Notes under the pieces: model-generated | Told to the model about the DNA's origin: nothing | The model's input: only the letters and a program-made list of their open reading frames with translations | Database searches by the model: none | Translations under genes and position numbers: made by a program | Shown: positions 1 to 7,964 of the stretch, piece by piece | Numbering within the stretch: position 1 is the first letter of the stretch | Layout of the letters: every line of letters starts with the position of its first letter | Assembly: GCA_012520655.1 (NCBI GenBank) | Contig: JAAYNW010000081.1 | Coordinates: 1-55,274, forward strand | Length of the DNA: 55,274 nucleotides | Reading direction: 5' to 3' | Source: Clostridiales bacterium | GTDB lineage: Bacteria > Bacillota > Clostridia > Lachnospirales > Lachnospiraceae

Positions 1-405
1 TATGTCAGCAGGGTAGAGGCAAAAACAAATGTAAAGCTTTTGGAAATTGAAAAAGAAGATTTTATCAAATGGATACAGAATGACCGGAACATGAATGAAT
101 ATTTCATTAGAACACTTTGTGAAAGTTCGTATTTTCTTTGCAGAAATATGGGAAATAATACCCTTTACACACTTACTCAGCGCATTTGTCAGTATCTTGT
201 CACCAGCATCGGACAAGGTGCGGGGAAGGGGAATTCTGTCGAGATATCTTCTGAGGATTTGGCAGAACGCATGGCAGTTACTCAACGCAGTGTCAATCGC
301 ATCCTTCAAAAGCTTCGGGAATGCGGATACATTGATATTACAAAAAAGAAAATAATAGTTAATGATGTGGAAGCGTTGGTAATGCTTATAGAAAAAGAAA
401 ATTAA
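1..405 (+). CDS. Crp/Fnr-family transcriptional regulator, C-terminal part (5' end outside window)
   Basis: The reading frame is open from the first base of the window, so the true start lies upstream. The visible 134 residues hold the end of the cAMP-receptor-like dimerisation helix and a C-terminal winged helix. The segment from about 235 to 345 reads as the helix-turn-helix (LAERMAVTQRSVNRILQKL) followed by the wing GYIDITKKKIIV, as is typical of Crp/Fnr proteins. The N-terminal cyclic-nucleotide-like sensor domain cannot be seen, so the ligand is unknown. It sits 21 bases upstream of a nucleoside phosphorylase and an ECF transporter in the same direction, so it may regulate that salvage module; this is inference from position. 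Confidence 0.85.
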   Translation, partial: YVSRVEAKTNVKLLEIEKEDFIKWIQNDRNMNEYFIRTLCESSYFLCRNMGNNTLYTLTQRICQYLVTSIGQGAGKGNSVEISSEDLAERMAVTQRSVNRILQKLRECGYIDITKKKIIVNDVEALVMLIEKEN

Positions 406-426
406 GAAGAAAGGCATGGTGCTATT

Positions 427-1173
427 ATGGAAGAAAGACAGGCACACATCCGCCTATCGAGGCAAGATGGGGCGAAATATGCGATTTTACCGGGAGACCC
501 GGCGAGGATTGACCGTATAAAGGAAAAATTAACGGATGCGAGGGAGCTTCAATATAACCGCGAGATGCGAAGCATCAGCGGTTATTATAAAGGGATCAAG
601 GTATTGGCGGTTTCCACAGGTATGGGAGGTGCTTCCACGGGAATTGCCGTAGAAGAGTTGCATAATATCGGAGTAGAGTATATGATACGAATTGGAAGCT
701 GCGGTGCACTAAGTTCTTCTATCCGTCTGGGGGATTTGATCCTTGTGAACGGAGCGGTAAGAGATGATGGGGCATCCAAGGCTTATATCGATTCCATTTA
801 TCCGGCAATACCGGACACCCGCCTCCTTATGGCGACTATCCGGGCGGCGGAGGACAGGAAGTTTGCATTCCATGTCGGGAGAGCGAGAAGCCATGACAGT
901 TTCTATACCGACAGAGAAGAAGAGATAGACGCATATTGGTCTCAAAGGGGAATTCTGGGGGCGGATATGGAGACAGCGGCCTTGTTTACCATCGGTGCTC
1001 TGCGAGGGGTAAAATGTGCTTCTATATTAAATACGGTAGTTGAATATGAGCAGGATCTGAAGCAAAATATCAATGATTATGTCGATGGGGAATCAATCGT
1101 GAAGCAAGGCGAAGAAAACGAGATTATTACTGCGTTGGAGGCCTTTATCATACAAAGCAATACTAACAATTAA
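427..1173 (+). CDS. udp: nucleoside phosphorylase, uridine phosphorylase-like
   Basis: Cytoplasmic enzyme of the PNP/UDP family, which splits a nucleoside with phosphate into base and pentose-1-phosphate. The 248 residues match the usual hexameric family length (E. coli Udp is 253). Visible landmarks are the N-terminal phosphate-binding GDPARIDRI (about residues 23-31), VSTGMGGAST near residue 62, IRIGSCGAL near residue 87 and the nucleoside-binding acidic motif DMETAAL near residue 184. The DMETAAL form is nearer to uridine than to purine phosphorylases, but specificity cannot be fixed from sequence. The ATG at 427 has a purine-rich site (GAAGAAAGG) at about 12 bases. The ECF importer that follows suggests its substrate is imported by that system. 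Confidence 0.88.
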   Translation: MEERQAHIRLSRQDGAKYAILPGDPARIDRIKEKLTDARELQYNREMRSISGYYKGIKVLAVSTGMGGASTGIAVEELHNIGVEYMIRIGSCGALSSSIRLGDLILVNGAVRDDGASKAYIDSIYPAIPDTRLLMATIRAAEDRKFAFHVGRARSHDSFYTDREEEIDAYWSQRGILGADMETAALFTIGALRGVKCASILNTVVEYEQDLKQNINDYVDGESIVKQGEENEIITALEAFIIQSNTNN

Positions 1174-1193
1174 CTAAATGGAGGGAAATGGAT

Positions 1194-1808
1194 ATGAGCA
1201 AAAATGGGAAGAGTTTATGGTCAATGAAGTTTAACACAGCAACGCTGGTATTGATTCCGGCGGCAATCGGAATCAATTATCTTGGCAAGTTATTTGCCGG
1301 AGCATTGAAATTGCCGTTATGGCTGGATTCTATCGGAACTTGTCTGGCAGCAATGCTCGCAGGCCCGATTGCGGGAGCAATCTGCGGCGCTGCGAATAAC
1401 ATTATCTATGGTCTTACGATGGACCCGATTTCAACAGTATATGCGTTAACTAATATTGCAATCGGTCTTGCAGTGGGTATATTATCCTACAAAGGATTTA
1501 TGAAAAATATCAAACTGTCATTGCTTACGGCAATTATAGTCGGCTTTGTTGCCGTTGTGGTATCCACTCCCCTTAATGTTATATTCTGGGGAGGAACAAC
1601 CGGAAATATATGGGGCGATGCTGTTTATGCGTGGGCTCTTGCACAGAATATGCCGGTATTTCTGGCCTCTTTCCTGGATGAGGTTATAGTAGATCTTCCG
1701 GACAAGATAGCGGTTATACTGATTGTATTTGGAATAGGCAAGGGGCTGCCTAAGAGTCTTATCGCGCTTTACCAGAGCGGAGATACTATTGAAAGTCTGG
1801 ATGATTAA
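1194..1808 (+). CDS. ECF transporter substrate-binding (S) component, probably nucleoside-type
   Basis: Integral membrane protein of 204 residues with about six hydrophobic segments, the size and pattern of an ECF S component. Diagnostic stretches are PLWLDSIGTCLAAMLAGPIAGA and the loop GAANNIIYG, which recall S components of vitamin and nucleoside importers. It would capture the substrate in the membrane and dock on EcfT. I chose the ATG at 1194 rather than the in-frame ATG at 1188 because the GGAGGG at 1180-1185 lies 8 bases from 1194 but only 2 from 1188. The gene lies between a nucleoside phosphorylase and ecfT, so nucleoside uptake is the best guess; a vitamin or other base cannot be excluded. 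Confidence 0.85.
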   Translation: MSKNGKSLWSMKFNTATLVLIPAAIGINYLGKLFAGALKLPLWLDSIGTCLAAMLAGPIAGAICGAANNIIYGLTMDPISTVYALTNIAIGLAVGILSYKGFMKNIKLSLLTAIIVGFVAVVVSTPLNVIFWGGTTGNIWGDAVYAWALAQNMPVFLASFLDEVIVDLPDKIAVILIVFGIGKGLPKSLIALYQSGDTIESLDD

Positions 1809-1844
1809 TATCTCTACGATTAATGAGAAAGGCGTGTTTAAATA

Positions 1845-2618
1845 ATGAAAAGTATTAGTTTGTATGAAGAGAAAGGCTCGCTTCTTAATAAGCTGGCACC
1901 TGAAAGTAAAATACTTTATATCATAATTGCGCTCTTGCTGCCCGTAATCATGGGCAGCAGGTGGGTCAGCATTGGGTTTATTGCTGTCAGCTTTTTCTTG
2001 TTGTTAATTTCGAAGGTACTAAGAAAGACCGTACCGATTCTGAGTATTTCCGGGTTTGTCCTTCTTACGGTTGTAATCATTCAAGGGATATTCCGTGCCG
2101 GAAATGTTACTCCGGTGTTTGCCGTTGGTCCTGTCAGTTTTTATAAAGAGGGACTTATGTTTGCATTTGAAATAGTAGTTAATGTACTTAATATTCTGCT
2201 TAGCTTCTGTGTGCTGATCCTTACGGCCAAGCCGTCCGATATTGTTGAGAATTTTGTCAGGAAGGGTTTTTCGCCAAGATTCGGTTATGTGTTTATATCC
2301 GTTTTTCAGATTGTGCCACAGATGACAGAGACGATGTCTACCATTACCGATGCGCAAAGAAGCAGAGGAATGGAAACGGAGGGGAATCTTTTAGTGCGTA
2401 TCAAGGCTTTTGGTCCGCTTATTTCCCCGGTAGTTATGAGCTCGTTAATCAATACGAGAGAACGCGCTCTGGCGCTGGAAGTGCGCGGTTTTAACGCCAG
2501 AAATAAGAAGACATTTTTAAACGATGAGAAGAAATGCGGCGCCGACAAATATATCCAACTCGGAATGCTTGCGATGCTCATTGCGGGTATTGTGTGGAGG
2601 GTTGCAGGATGGCGATGA
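1845..2618 (+). CDS. ecfT: ECF transporter transmembrane coupling (T) component
   Basis: Membrane scaffold (257 residues) that transmits ATP hydrolysis from the two ATPases to the S component. Several hydrophobic helices in the N-terminal half are followed by a cytoplasmic coupling region holding the two hallmark arginine-glycine motifs: DAQRSRGME (about residues 169-177) and ALEVRGFN (about 209-216), which bind grooves in the EcfA dimer. The stop codon (2616-2618) overlaps the downstream ATPase gene, giving tight translational coupling. Together with the S component and both ATPases this is a complete dedicated ECF module. Confidence 0.92.
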   Translation: MKSISLYEEKGSLLNKLAPESKILYIIIALLLPVIMGSRWVSIGFIAVSFFLLLISKVLRKTVPILSISGFVLLTVVIIQGIFRAGNVTPVFAVGPVSFYKEGLMFAFEIVVNVLNILLSFCVLILTAKPSDIVENFVRKGFSPRFGYVFISVFQIVPQMTETMSTITDAQRSRGMETEGNLLVRIKAFGPLISPVVMSSLINTRERALALEVRGFNARNKKTFLNDEKKCGADKYIQLGMLAMLIAGIVWRVAGWR

Positions 2619-3478
2619 GTACAGAACATTCAAAAATAATAGTAGAAAATCTTAAATATAAATATCTTGCAACAGATTTTCTCGCGCTTGACGGAATTTC
2701 CTTTTCTGTAGAACAAGGCGAATTTATTGGCATTATAGGGAAAAATGAATCCGGTAAGAGCACCCTTTGCCAAGCTATCGCTGGGTTGGTTCCGAATTTT
2801 CATAAGGGCGCTTATGGCGGAAGAATACTGATTGATGGTCTGGAAGTGAAGAATGTAGAGCTCAGCGAACTATGCAAAAAGGTCGGCATTGTATTTCAAA
2901 ATCCATTCAATCAAGTTACGGGCTCCAAGTTGACGGTATATGAAGAAATAGCCTTTGGACTCGAAAATACGGGGATTGAAAAGCAGGAGATGATACGCCG
3001 TATCGATGATGCGATGGAGCTCTTGGATATCGCAAAATATAAAGACAGAAATCCCTTCGACCTATCGGGGGGACAGATGCAGAGGATGGCGATTGCCAGT
3101 ATCATAGCTATGCAGCCGGAAGTCATCGTTCTGGATGAACCGACCTCCCAGCTTGACCCGCAGGGACGGGAAGAAGTGTACCAAGCGGTACAGAAGCTGA
3201 GCAAAAAGGGAATTACCATATTCATGGTAGAACATAACATGGAAAAAATCGCTTCCTACAGCGACCGTGTCCTTCTTTTGGATGGTGGTAGGTTGATAGA
3301 TTTCGATACGCCCCAGAGAATTTTCTCCAGAGAGGATTTGGATACGTATGGCGTTGAAGTGCCTGCATTTACGAGAATATGCAAAGAGCTGAACTTGAAA
3401 AATCCGGGGACAGGATGTTATCCCGTAACCTTAGAGGAAGCTTATGACCTACTTAGTAAGGAAAAGAGGGAGATGTAA
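2609..3478 (+). CDS. ecfA: ECF transporter ATPase subunit (first)
   Basis: ABC ATPase of 289 residues that powers the ECF importer. It has Walker A GKNESGKST, Q-loop VFQNPFNQ, canonical signature LSGGQMQRMAIA, Walker B VIVLDEPTSQLD and switch histidine MVEHNM. The ATG at 2609 has GGAGGG at 2596-2601, 7 bases upstream; a second in-frame ATG at 2615 forms an ATGA overlap with the ecfT stop. I prefer 2609 on ribosome-site spacing. Its partner is the next gene; heterodimeric EcfAA' pairs are the norm. Confidence 0.93.
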   Translation: MAMSTEHSKIIVENLKYKYLATDFLALDGISFSVEQGEFIGIIGKNESGKSTLCQAIAGLVPNFHKGAYGGRILIDGLEVKNVELSELCKKVGIVFQNPFNQVTGSKLTVYEEIAFGLENTGIEKQEMIRRIDDAMELLDIAKYKDRNPFDLSGGQMQRMAIASIIAMQPEVIVLDEPTSQLDPQGREEVYQAVQKLSKKGITIFMVEHNMEKIASYSDRVLLLDGGRLIDFDTPQRIFSREDLDTYGVEVPAFTRICKELNLKNPGTGCYPVTLEEAYDLLSKEKREM

Positions 3479-4294
3479 ATGGAGCAGAAAAATATATTAG
3501 AAATCAAAGACCTGCATTTCTCTTACAATAAAGGAGACGAAATCTTAAAGGGACTTAATTTTTCCCTCGATGATAGGACAACCGCCATTATCGGGCAGAA
3601 CGGAGCGGGAAAAACTACTTTTGTAAAACTCTTAAAAGGATTGCTTCGGCCTACCTGCGGATCCATTTTATTTGAGGGAAAAGATATTTCTACTATGACG
3701 GTAGCACAGCTTGCCAGACATATCGGCATGGTATTTCAGAATCCGAACGATCAGATTTTTAAAAATCGTGTTCTCGACGAGGTCATGTACGGGCCTCTGA
3801 AAATAGGGATGAGTGAGACGGTAGCCAAGGAAAAGTCGATGGCGGCGCTGGAATTGGTAGGGCTGTCCGGCTTTGAGGACAAGAATCCGTATGATCTCGG
3901 GCTATCCAGCCGAAAGCTTGTAGCTATTGCATCTATCATAGCGATGGATACGAAAGTGATTATTTTTGACGAACCGACGATTGCTCAGGATTTCTACGGA
4001 AAAGAGCGGATTAAATCTGTAATTCGTAAGCTCCGCAGCGAAGGAGTCACTGTCATTACCATTATTCATGATATGGATTTTGTGGCGGATGTCTTTGAAC
4101 GCGTCATCGTATTTGCAAAGGGAGGTGTGCTTCTTGACGGCAGCGCGAAAGATGTTTTTGCCGATGAAGCCATTTTGAAGGAGGCTTATCTGGAACAGCC
4201 GAATGTAACAAAACTTTGTCAGAATCTTGGCTATGAAGAAGTCTTTCTGAATACGGATGAATTTGTTACTTACTGGCGCAAAAAAACAGGATGA
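3479..4294 (+). CDS. ecfA: ECF transporter ATPase subunit (second, with unusual signature motif)
   Basis: Second ABC ATPase (271 residues), starting at the base after the previous stop codon. Walker A GQNGAGKTT, Q-loop FQNPNDQ and Walker B VIIFDEPT are intact and a switch histidine is present (IIHDMD). The signature motif is not LSGGQ: at the expected place the protein reads LGLSSRKLVAIAS, so the serine-glycine-glycine-glutamine tetrad is absent. This implies an asymmetric ATPase dimer in which the site completed by this signature may be catalytically weak; that is inference. It is followed by a palindrome and a strong terminator, closing the operon. Confidence 0.92.
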   Translation: MEQKNILEIKDLHFSYNKGDEILKGLNFSLDDRTTAIIGQNGAGKTTFVKLLKGLLRPTCGSILFEGKDISTMTVAQLARHIGMVFQNPNDQIFKNRVLDEVMYGPLKIGMSETVAKEKSMAALELVGLSGFEDKNPYDLGLSSRKLVAIASIIAMDTKVIIFDEPTIAQDFYGKERIKSVIRKLRSEGVTVITIIHDMDFVADVFERVIVFAKGGVLLDGSAKDVFADEAILKEAYLEQPNVTKLCQNLGYEEVFLNTDEFVTYWRKKTG

Positions 4295-4305
4295 GACAAT
4301 AGAAA

Positions 4306-4321
4306 TTAAGTACGTACTTAA
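4306..4321. other. 16-bp perfect palindrome
   Basis: TTAAGTACGTACTTAA reads identically on both strands with no spacer. It lies 11 bases after the last ecf stop codon and directly before the terminator hairpin. It could be a protein-binding site or simply lengthen the terminator structure. Confidence 0.6.
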
Positions 4322-4323
4322 GA

Positions 4324-4350
4324 AGAGAACGAAAAAACGTTCTCTTTTTT
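4324..4350 (+). terminator. rho-independent terminator of the nucleoside/ECF operon
   Basis: Stem AGAGAACG (4324-4331) pairs with CGTTCTCT (4338-4345) around an A6 loop and is followed by five further T residues. It closes the operon ending at 4294. Confidence 0.9.
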
Positions 4351-4471
4351 GATATCCTAATCCCTATGGACAGATGGTGTGAATTGGGTTAAACTTACAG
4401 ATAGCAGCCTGCCTTACAAGATATATTGAATAAGGCAATATATAATAAATAGTGAAACGGAGCAAACAGTA

Positions 4472-5563
4472 ATGATAGTAGTGAAGATTGTAAGCATAGT
4501 ATTGTGGATGTTTGTGATTCCTTTTTGTATCGGATTGATTCCTATGCAGTGGATACCGAGAGAGAAGAAGAATATAGGTGTGGTTTTTATTGCCGGTTAC
4601 TTAATCATGCTGCCTTTGTGCTGGGTAGTGACGGTACCGGCGATATTGCTCGTGAAATACGACAGTTTCTTGGTTATGGTGCGCTTTTTTACCGTACTTA
4701 TCGGAATAGCGGCCGCAGCGGGAATCGGACTTACCGCATTGGCAATAAAGAAAAAGAAGTGGATATCTTTAAAACCTGCGTTTTTATGGAAAGAGATTTC
4801 CATAGAAGAGAAAATAGAGTGGATATTGTTCTTGACGCTTATAGCTTTGCAGCTTTATAAAGCATTTACCTTGACCTCCTTTGACGGAGATGATGCGGAA
4901 TATGTGGCGCAGTCTCTGGTAACACAGCAGAGCAATACGATGTATCTGATTAAGCCATACACAGGCGGGACAACCTCTTTAGACATTCGTCATTCTCTTG
5001 CCGTGCTGCCCATATGGATAGCTTATATCGGCAGGATGACAGGAATTCATACTACAATACTCGCGCACAGCGTTATTCCGTTTGTATTTATCCCGTTAAC
5101 CTATCTGGTTTATTTTGAAATCGGGAAGCAACTTTTGCATAAGAAGAAGGATTTGCTGCCTCCTTTTATGATATTTATGGCACTTTTACAAATATTCGGC
5201 AATGTGTCTATTTATACGAATGAAACATTTTTCTTAACGAGAACGTGGCAGGGAAAATCGTTGGCGGCTAATTTTGTGCTTCCTCTCATAGTATGTCTGT
5301 TATTGTGGATATTTGATAAAGAAAATACTAAACAGGCTGATAAAAAAGAAAATACTTTTGGGCTGTGGCTTTTGCTGTGGCTTGCGAATATGACAGCGGG
5401 CGTATGCACTTCCATGGTCGTGTTCCTTGGAGCGGTAATGGTCGCTGTGATTGCATTTTGGATGATGATTGCGGAAAGAAAATTCAGTATACTGGTGAAG
5501 GCCGGGCTTGTATGTATACCTAATGCTGCGTACATGATATTATATTTGCTTTTGCGCATTTAA
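4472..5563 (+). CDS. polytopic membrane protein, N-terminal piece (DUF6077-like)
   Basis: A 363-residue protein with about nine hydrophobic segments. The polar loop after TM3-4, TLTSFDGDDAEYVAQS (about residues 131-146), carries a DDxE-like acidic motif of the kind seen in lipid-linked-sugar glycosyltransferases of the GT-C type, which suggests but does not prove that role. I recall similar proteins labelled DUF6077 and believe they are about 600-700 residues long, which would make this only the N-terminal half; the next gene would supply the rest. The stop at 5561-5563 cuts the chain just after a membrane helix (YLLLRI). It lies upstream of an MBOAT and an SGNH protein in one operon, consistent with surface glycan work. 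Confidence 0.6.
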   Translation: MIVVKIVSIVLWMFVIPFCIGLIPMQWIPREKKNIGVVFIAGYLIMLPLCWVVTVPAILLVKYDSFLVMVRFFTVLIGIAAAAGIGLTALAIKKKKWISLKPAFLWKEISIEEKIEWILFLTLIALQLYKAFTLTSFDGDDAEYVAQSLVTQQSNTMYLIKPYTGGTTSLDIRHSLAVLPIWIAYIGRMTGIHTTILAHSVIPFVFIPLTYLVYFEIGKQLLHKKKDLLPPFMIFMALLQIFGNVSIYTNETFFLTRTWQGKSLAANFVLPLIVCLLLWIFDKENTKQADKKENTFGLWLLLWLANMTAGVCTSMVVFLGAVMVAVIAFWMMIAERKFSILVKAGLVCIPNAAYMILYLLLRI

Positions 5564-5589
5564 TATTGAAAAACAGGAGAACTTTGTAT

Positions 5590-6402
5590 ATGTATGGAAT
5601 TTTTATGGAGAGTGTGGTAATCTTTAAAAATTATGCAGGGAACCGTTTGGTGATAGCCCTGTTTTTGCTGTCGCTTATCTTTTTGCTCTTTAAGGAAAAA
5701 GATAAGCGACGCCGGGCCATTTTTGTATACACGCCGCTTACCCTATTGTTCCTATTCTTTTTTCCTATTTTCAGGAAAATATTTGTGCGTCTGATGAGCG
5801 GTGAAGGAGATACTTATTACAGGGTGCTCTGGCTGATTCCCATGGGGGTTATCATCGCCTATGCGGGTGTAAGACTTGCCGGCATGGTATATGCGAAAAA
5901 GGGAAAATGGATGAAATGGGCGGTGTTGACAGCTTTATCGATAGCGATTGTTTTCTCCGGGAAATACGTATATGCCAGTCAATATATGTCGAAGGCGGAG
6001 AACCTTTATCATCTTCCGCAGACAGTAATTGATATTTGCGACCTGATAGCCCCGGAGGATGGGGAAGAAAGAATCTGGTCTGTCTTTCCTACTGATTTGG
6101 TGTATTTTGTAAGGCAGTATGATACGGACATACAGATGCTTTACGGTCGGGAAATGGTAGAACCGAAATGGCAGTATGCCGAGCCCGTGCATTCGATTAT
6201 GAATCATCCGACAACCATTGATATCGAGGAGCTATTAAAGCTGACGAGAGAAAGATATTGTACGTATATCGTTCTTCCGAGTAACAAGGATGTGACGGAG
6301 GATCCTGAGAACTTCGGACTTAAGCTTTTGGATACAGTAGACGGCTATCCGGTTTACTACGATCCGATAGCGGCGGACGCGGTTTTGCAGATGCAGAACT
6401 AA
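5590..6402 (+). CDS. membrane protein, C-terminal piece of the preceding gene or separate subunit
   Basis: A 270-residue protein with four or five hydrophobic segments in the first 140 residues and a soluble C-terminal domain (DLIAPEDGEERIWSVF onward) likely outside the membrane. The same frame is open back to 5524, without a convincing earlier start; ATG 5590 has AGGAGA at 5575-5580, 9 bases away. Topology (membrane helices then an extracytoplasmic tail ending DTVDGYPVYYDP) looks like the second half of a GT-C-like enzyme whose first half is the preceding gene, 27 bases upstream and in another frame. So this is either a natural two-subunit split or a frameshifted single gene. Confidence 0.6.
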   Translation: MYGIFMESVVIFKNYAGNRLVIALFLLSLIFLLFKEKDKRRRAIFVYTPLTLLFLFFFPIFRKIFVRLMSGEGDTYYRVLWLIPMGVIIAYAGVRLAGMVYAKKGKWMKWAVLTALSIAIVFSGKYVYASQYMSKAENLYHLPQTVIDICDLIAPEDGEERIWSVFPTDLVYFVRQYDTDIQMLYGREMVEPKWQYAEPVHSIMNHPTTIDIEELLKLTRERYCTYIVLPSNKDVTEDPENFGLKLLDTVDGYPVYYDPIAADAVLQMQN

Positions 6403-6429
6403 CAAGACAACAATCAGGCAGGTGTGAAG

Positions 6430-7935
6430 ATGCTGTTTAACTCATATGAATTTGTATTTATGTTTCTGCCGGTCTGCCTTTTTTTTTATTATATTTTGGC
6501 GAAAAGAGGCGAGGGCAAGGGAGCGAAGATATGGCTGATTGCCATGTCTTTGTGGTTTTACGGAAGCTTTCGGGCGGAGTATTTGATAATCCTTATAATC
6601 AGTATTCTTTTTAATTATGCGGCGGTCTGCATGATGGATAGGGTGGGAACCGAGAACCCGGGCCGAAAAAGAGGAACACTGACAGCCGGGATTATAGGCA
6701 ATCTTGGGCTTTTGCTTTATTTTAAGTACGCAAATTTTTTTATTGAAAATATAAACGGAGCATTTGACGGTGAACTTCCGCTCTTGCACGTACTTTTGCC
6801 GATAGGGATCAGCTTTATTACCTTTCAGCAGATTTCATTTTTGATTGATAATTACAGAGGAGAATTCAAATCCTGTGGGTTCTTGAATTATATGCTTTAT
6901 ATTGCATATTTTCCCAAATTGGTGGAGGGGCCGATTGCAGTCCATAGCGAGCTGCTTCCCGAATTTGAAATGATTGGAAAAAAGCGTTTTGACGCGGAAA
7001 GCTTTATGCGCGGAATTTGTCTGTTCGTCTTTGGTATGTTTAAAAAAGTAATATTGGCGGATACCTTTGGCGGTGCGGTAAATTATGGTTATTCTAATTT
7101 GGAGATGATGCACAGTTTGGATGCTGTGCTTTTAGTGCTTTTTTATGCCTTACAGTTATATTTTGACTTCAGCGGCTATTGTGATATGGCGATGGGAGTA
7201 AGCCGGATGTTCGGCATTGAGCTTCCCATAAACTTTAATTCGCCGTACAAAGCGAAGAACATCGTGGATTTTTGGAAGCGGTGGCACATTACATTAAACC
7301 GCTTTTTTACGAAATATGTGTACATTCCTCTCGGTGGAAACAGAGAGGGTGCGTTTAAGATGTACCGTAATCTGCTCATTATTTTCTTGCTGAGCGGGCT
7401 GTGGCATGGCGCAGGATGGAACTTTATCCTGTGGGGAATGCTGCATGGTCTGTTGTATATGCTTACTCGTATGTGGCAGCGGAAATATGTGAGAAGGGCG
7501 GAAAATAGGAACCAGGACGGCATCGTGCGGCTTTTTGTCAGAACATTGAGTGTATTATGCACTTTTATATATGTAAGCGTGGCATGGGTATACTTTCGGG
7601 CGGACAGCATTGCGCAGGGAAATGAGCTTCTGCATTTGATAATCGACCGCGATTTTGTGCGCGTTAATAAAGACCTTGCCGGATATTTCAACTTGGATGA
7701 GTTTTGGTATGTTTTGAAGGTACTGCATCTGGACGGATGGGAGTTTGGCCACTACATCCTGATGTTTGTAATTACGGCGTCTTCGTTGTTTCTGGTATTC
7801 TTTTGCAAAAATACTGTGCAGATAGCCGAAAAGATAAAACCGAGAGCTTGGTCTGCGGTAGTGATGGCGGGATTGTTTCTATGGTGTGTTCTGACATTTT
7901 CCAACGTCAGCAGCTTTATTTATTTTAACTTTTAG
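6430..7935 (+). CDS. MBOAT family membrane O-acyltransferase (AlgI/DltB/PatA-like)
   Basis: A 501-residue multi-span enzyme that would pass acyl groups across the membrane to an extracellular acceptor. The N-terminus MLFNSYEFVFMFLPV is typical of the AlgI branch, and the catalytic histidine lies in LSGLWHGAGWNFILWG with a second HG in GMLHGLLY. The motif NFNSPYKAKNIVDFWKRWHI is also characteristic. I prefer ATG 6430 (CAGGTG 6419-6424 upstream) to the in-frame GTG at 6424, because the family starts MLFNS. The SGNH-like gene 29 bases downstream mirrors dltB-dltD and algI-algJ/X pairs, so it is probably a surface O-acetyltransferase for a glycan; acceptor unknown. Confidence 0.93.
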   Translation: MLFNSYEFVFMFLPVCLFFYYILAKRGEGKGAKIWLIAMSLWFYGSFRAEYLIILIISILFNYAAVCMMDRVGTENPGRKRGTLTAGIIGNLGLLLYFKYANFFIENINGAFDGELPLLHVLLPIGISFITFQQISFLIDNYRGEFKSCGFLNYMLYIAYFPKLVEGPIAVHSELLPEFEMIGKKRFDAESFMRGICLFVFGMFKKVILADTFGGAVNYGYSNLEMMHSLDAVLLVLFYALQLYFDFSGYCDMAMGVSRMFGIELPINFNSPYKAKNIVDFWKRWHITLNRFFTKYVYIPLGGNREGAFKMYRNLLIIFLLSGLWHGAGWNFILWGMLHGLLYMLTRMWQRKYVRRAENRNQDGIVRLFVRTLSVLCTFIYVSVAWVYFRADSIAQGNELLHLIIDRDFVRVNKDLAGYFNLDEFWYVLKVLHLDGWEFGHYILMFVITASSLFLVFFCKNTVQIAEKIKPRAWSAVVMAGLFLWCVLTFSNVSSFIYFNF

Positions 7936-7964
7936 TAGGCATGAGCCTGAGGGAATAAGAGAGA

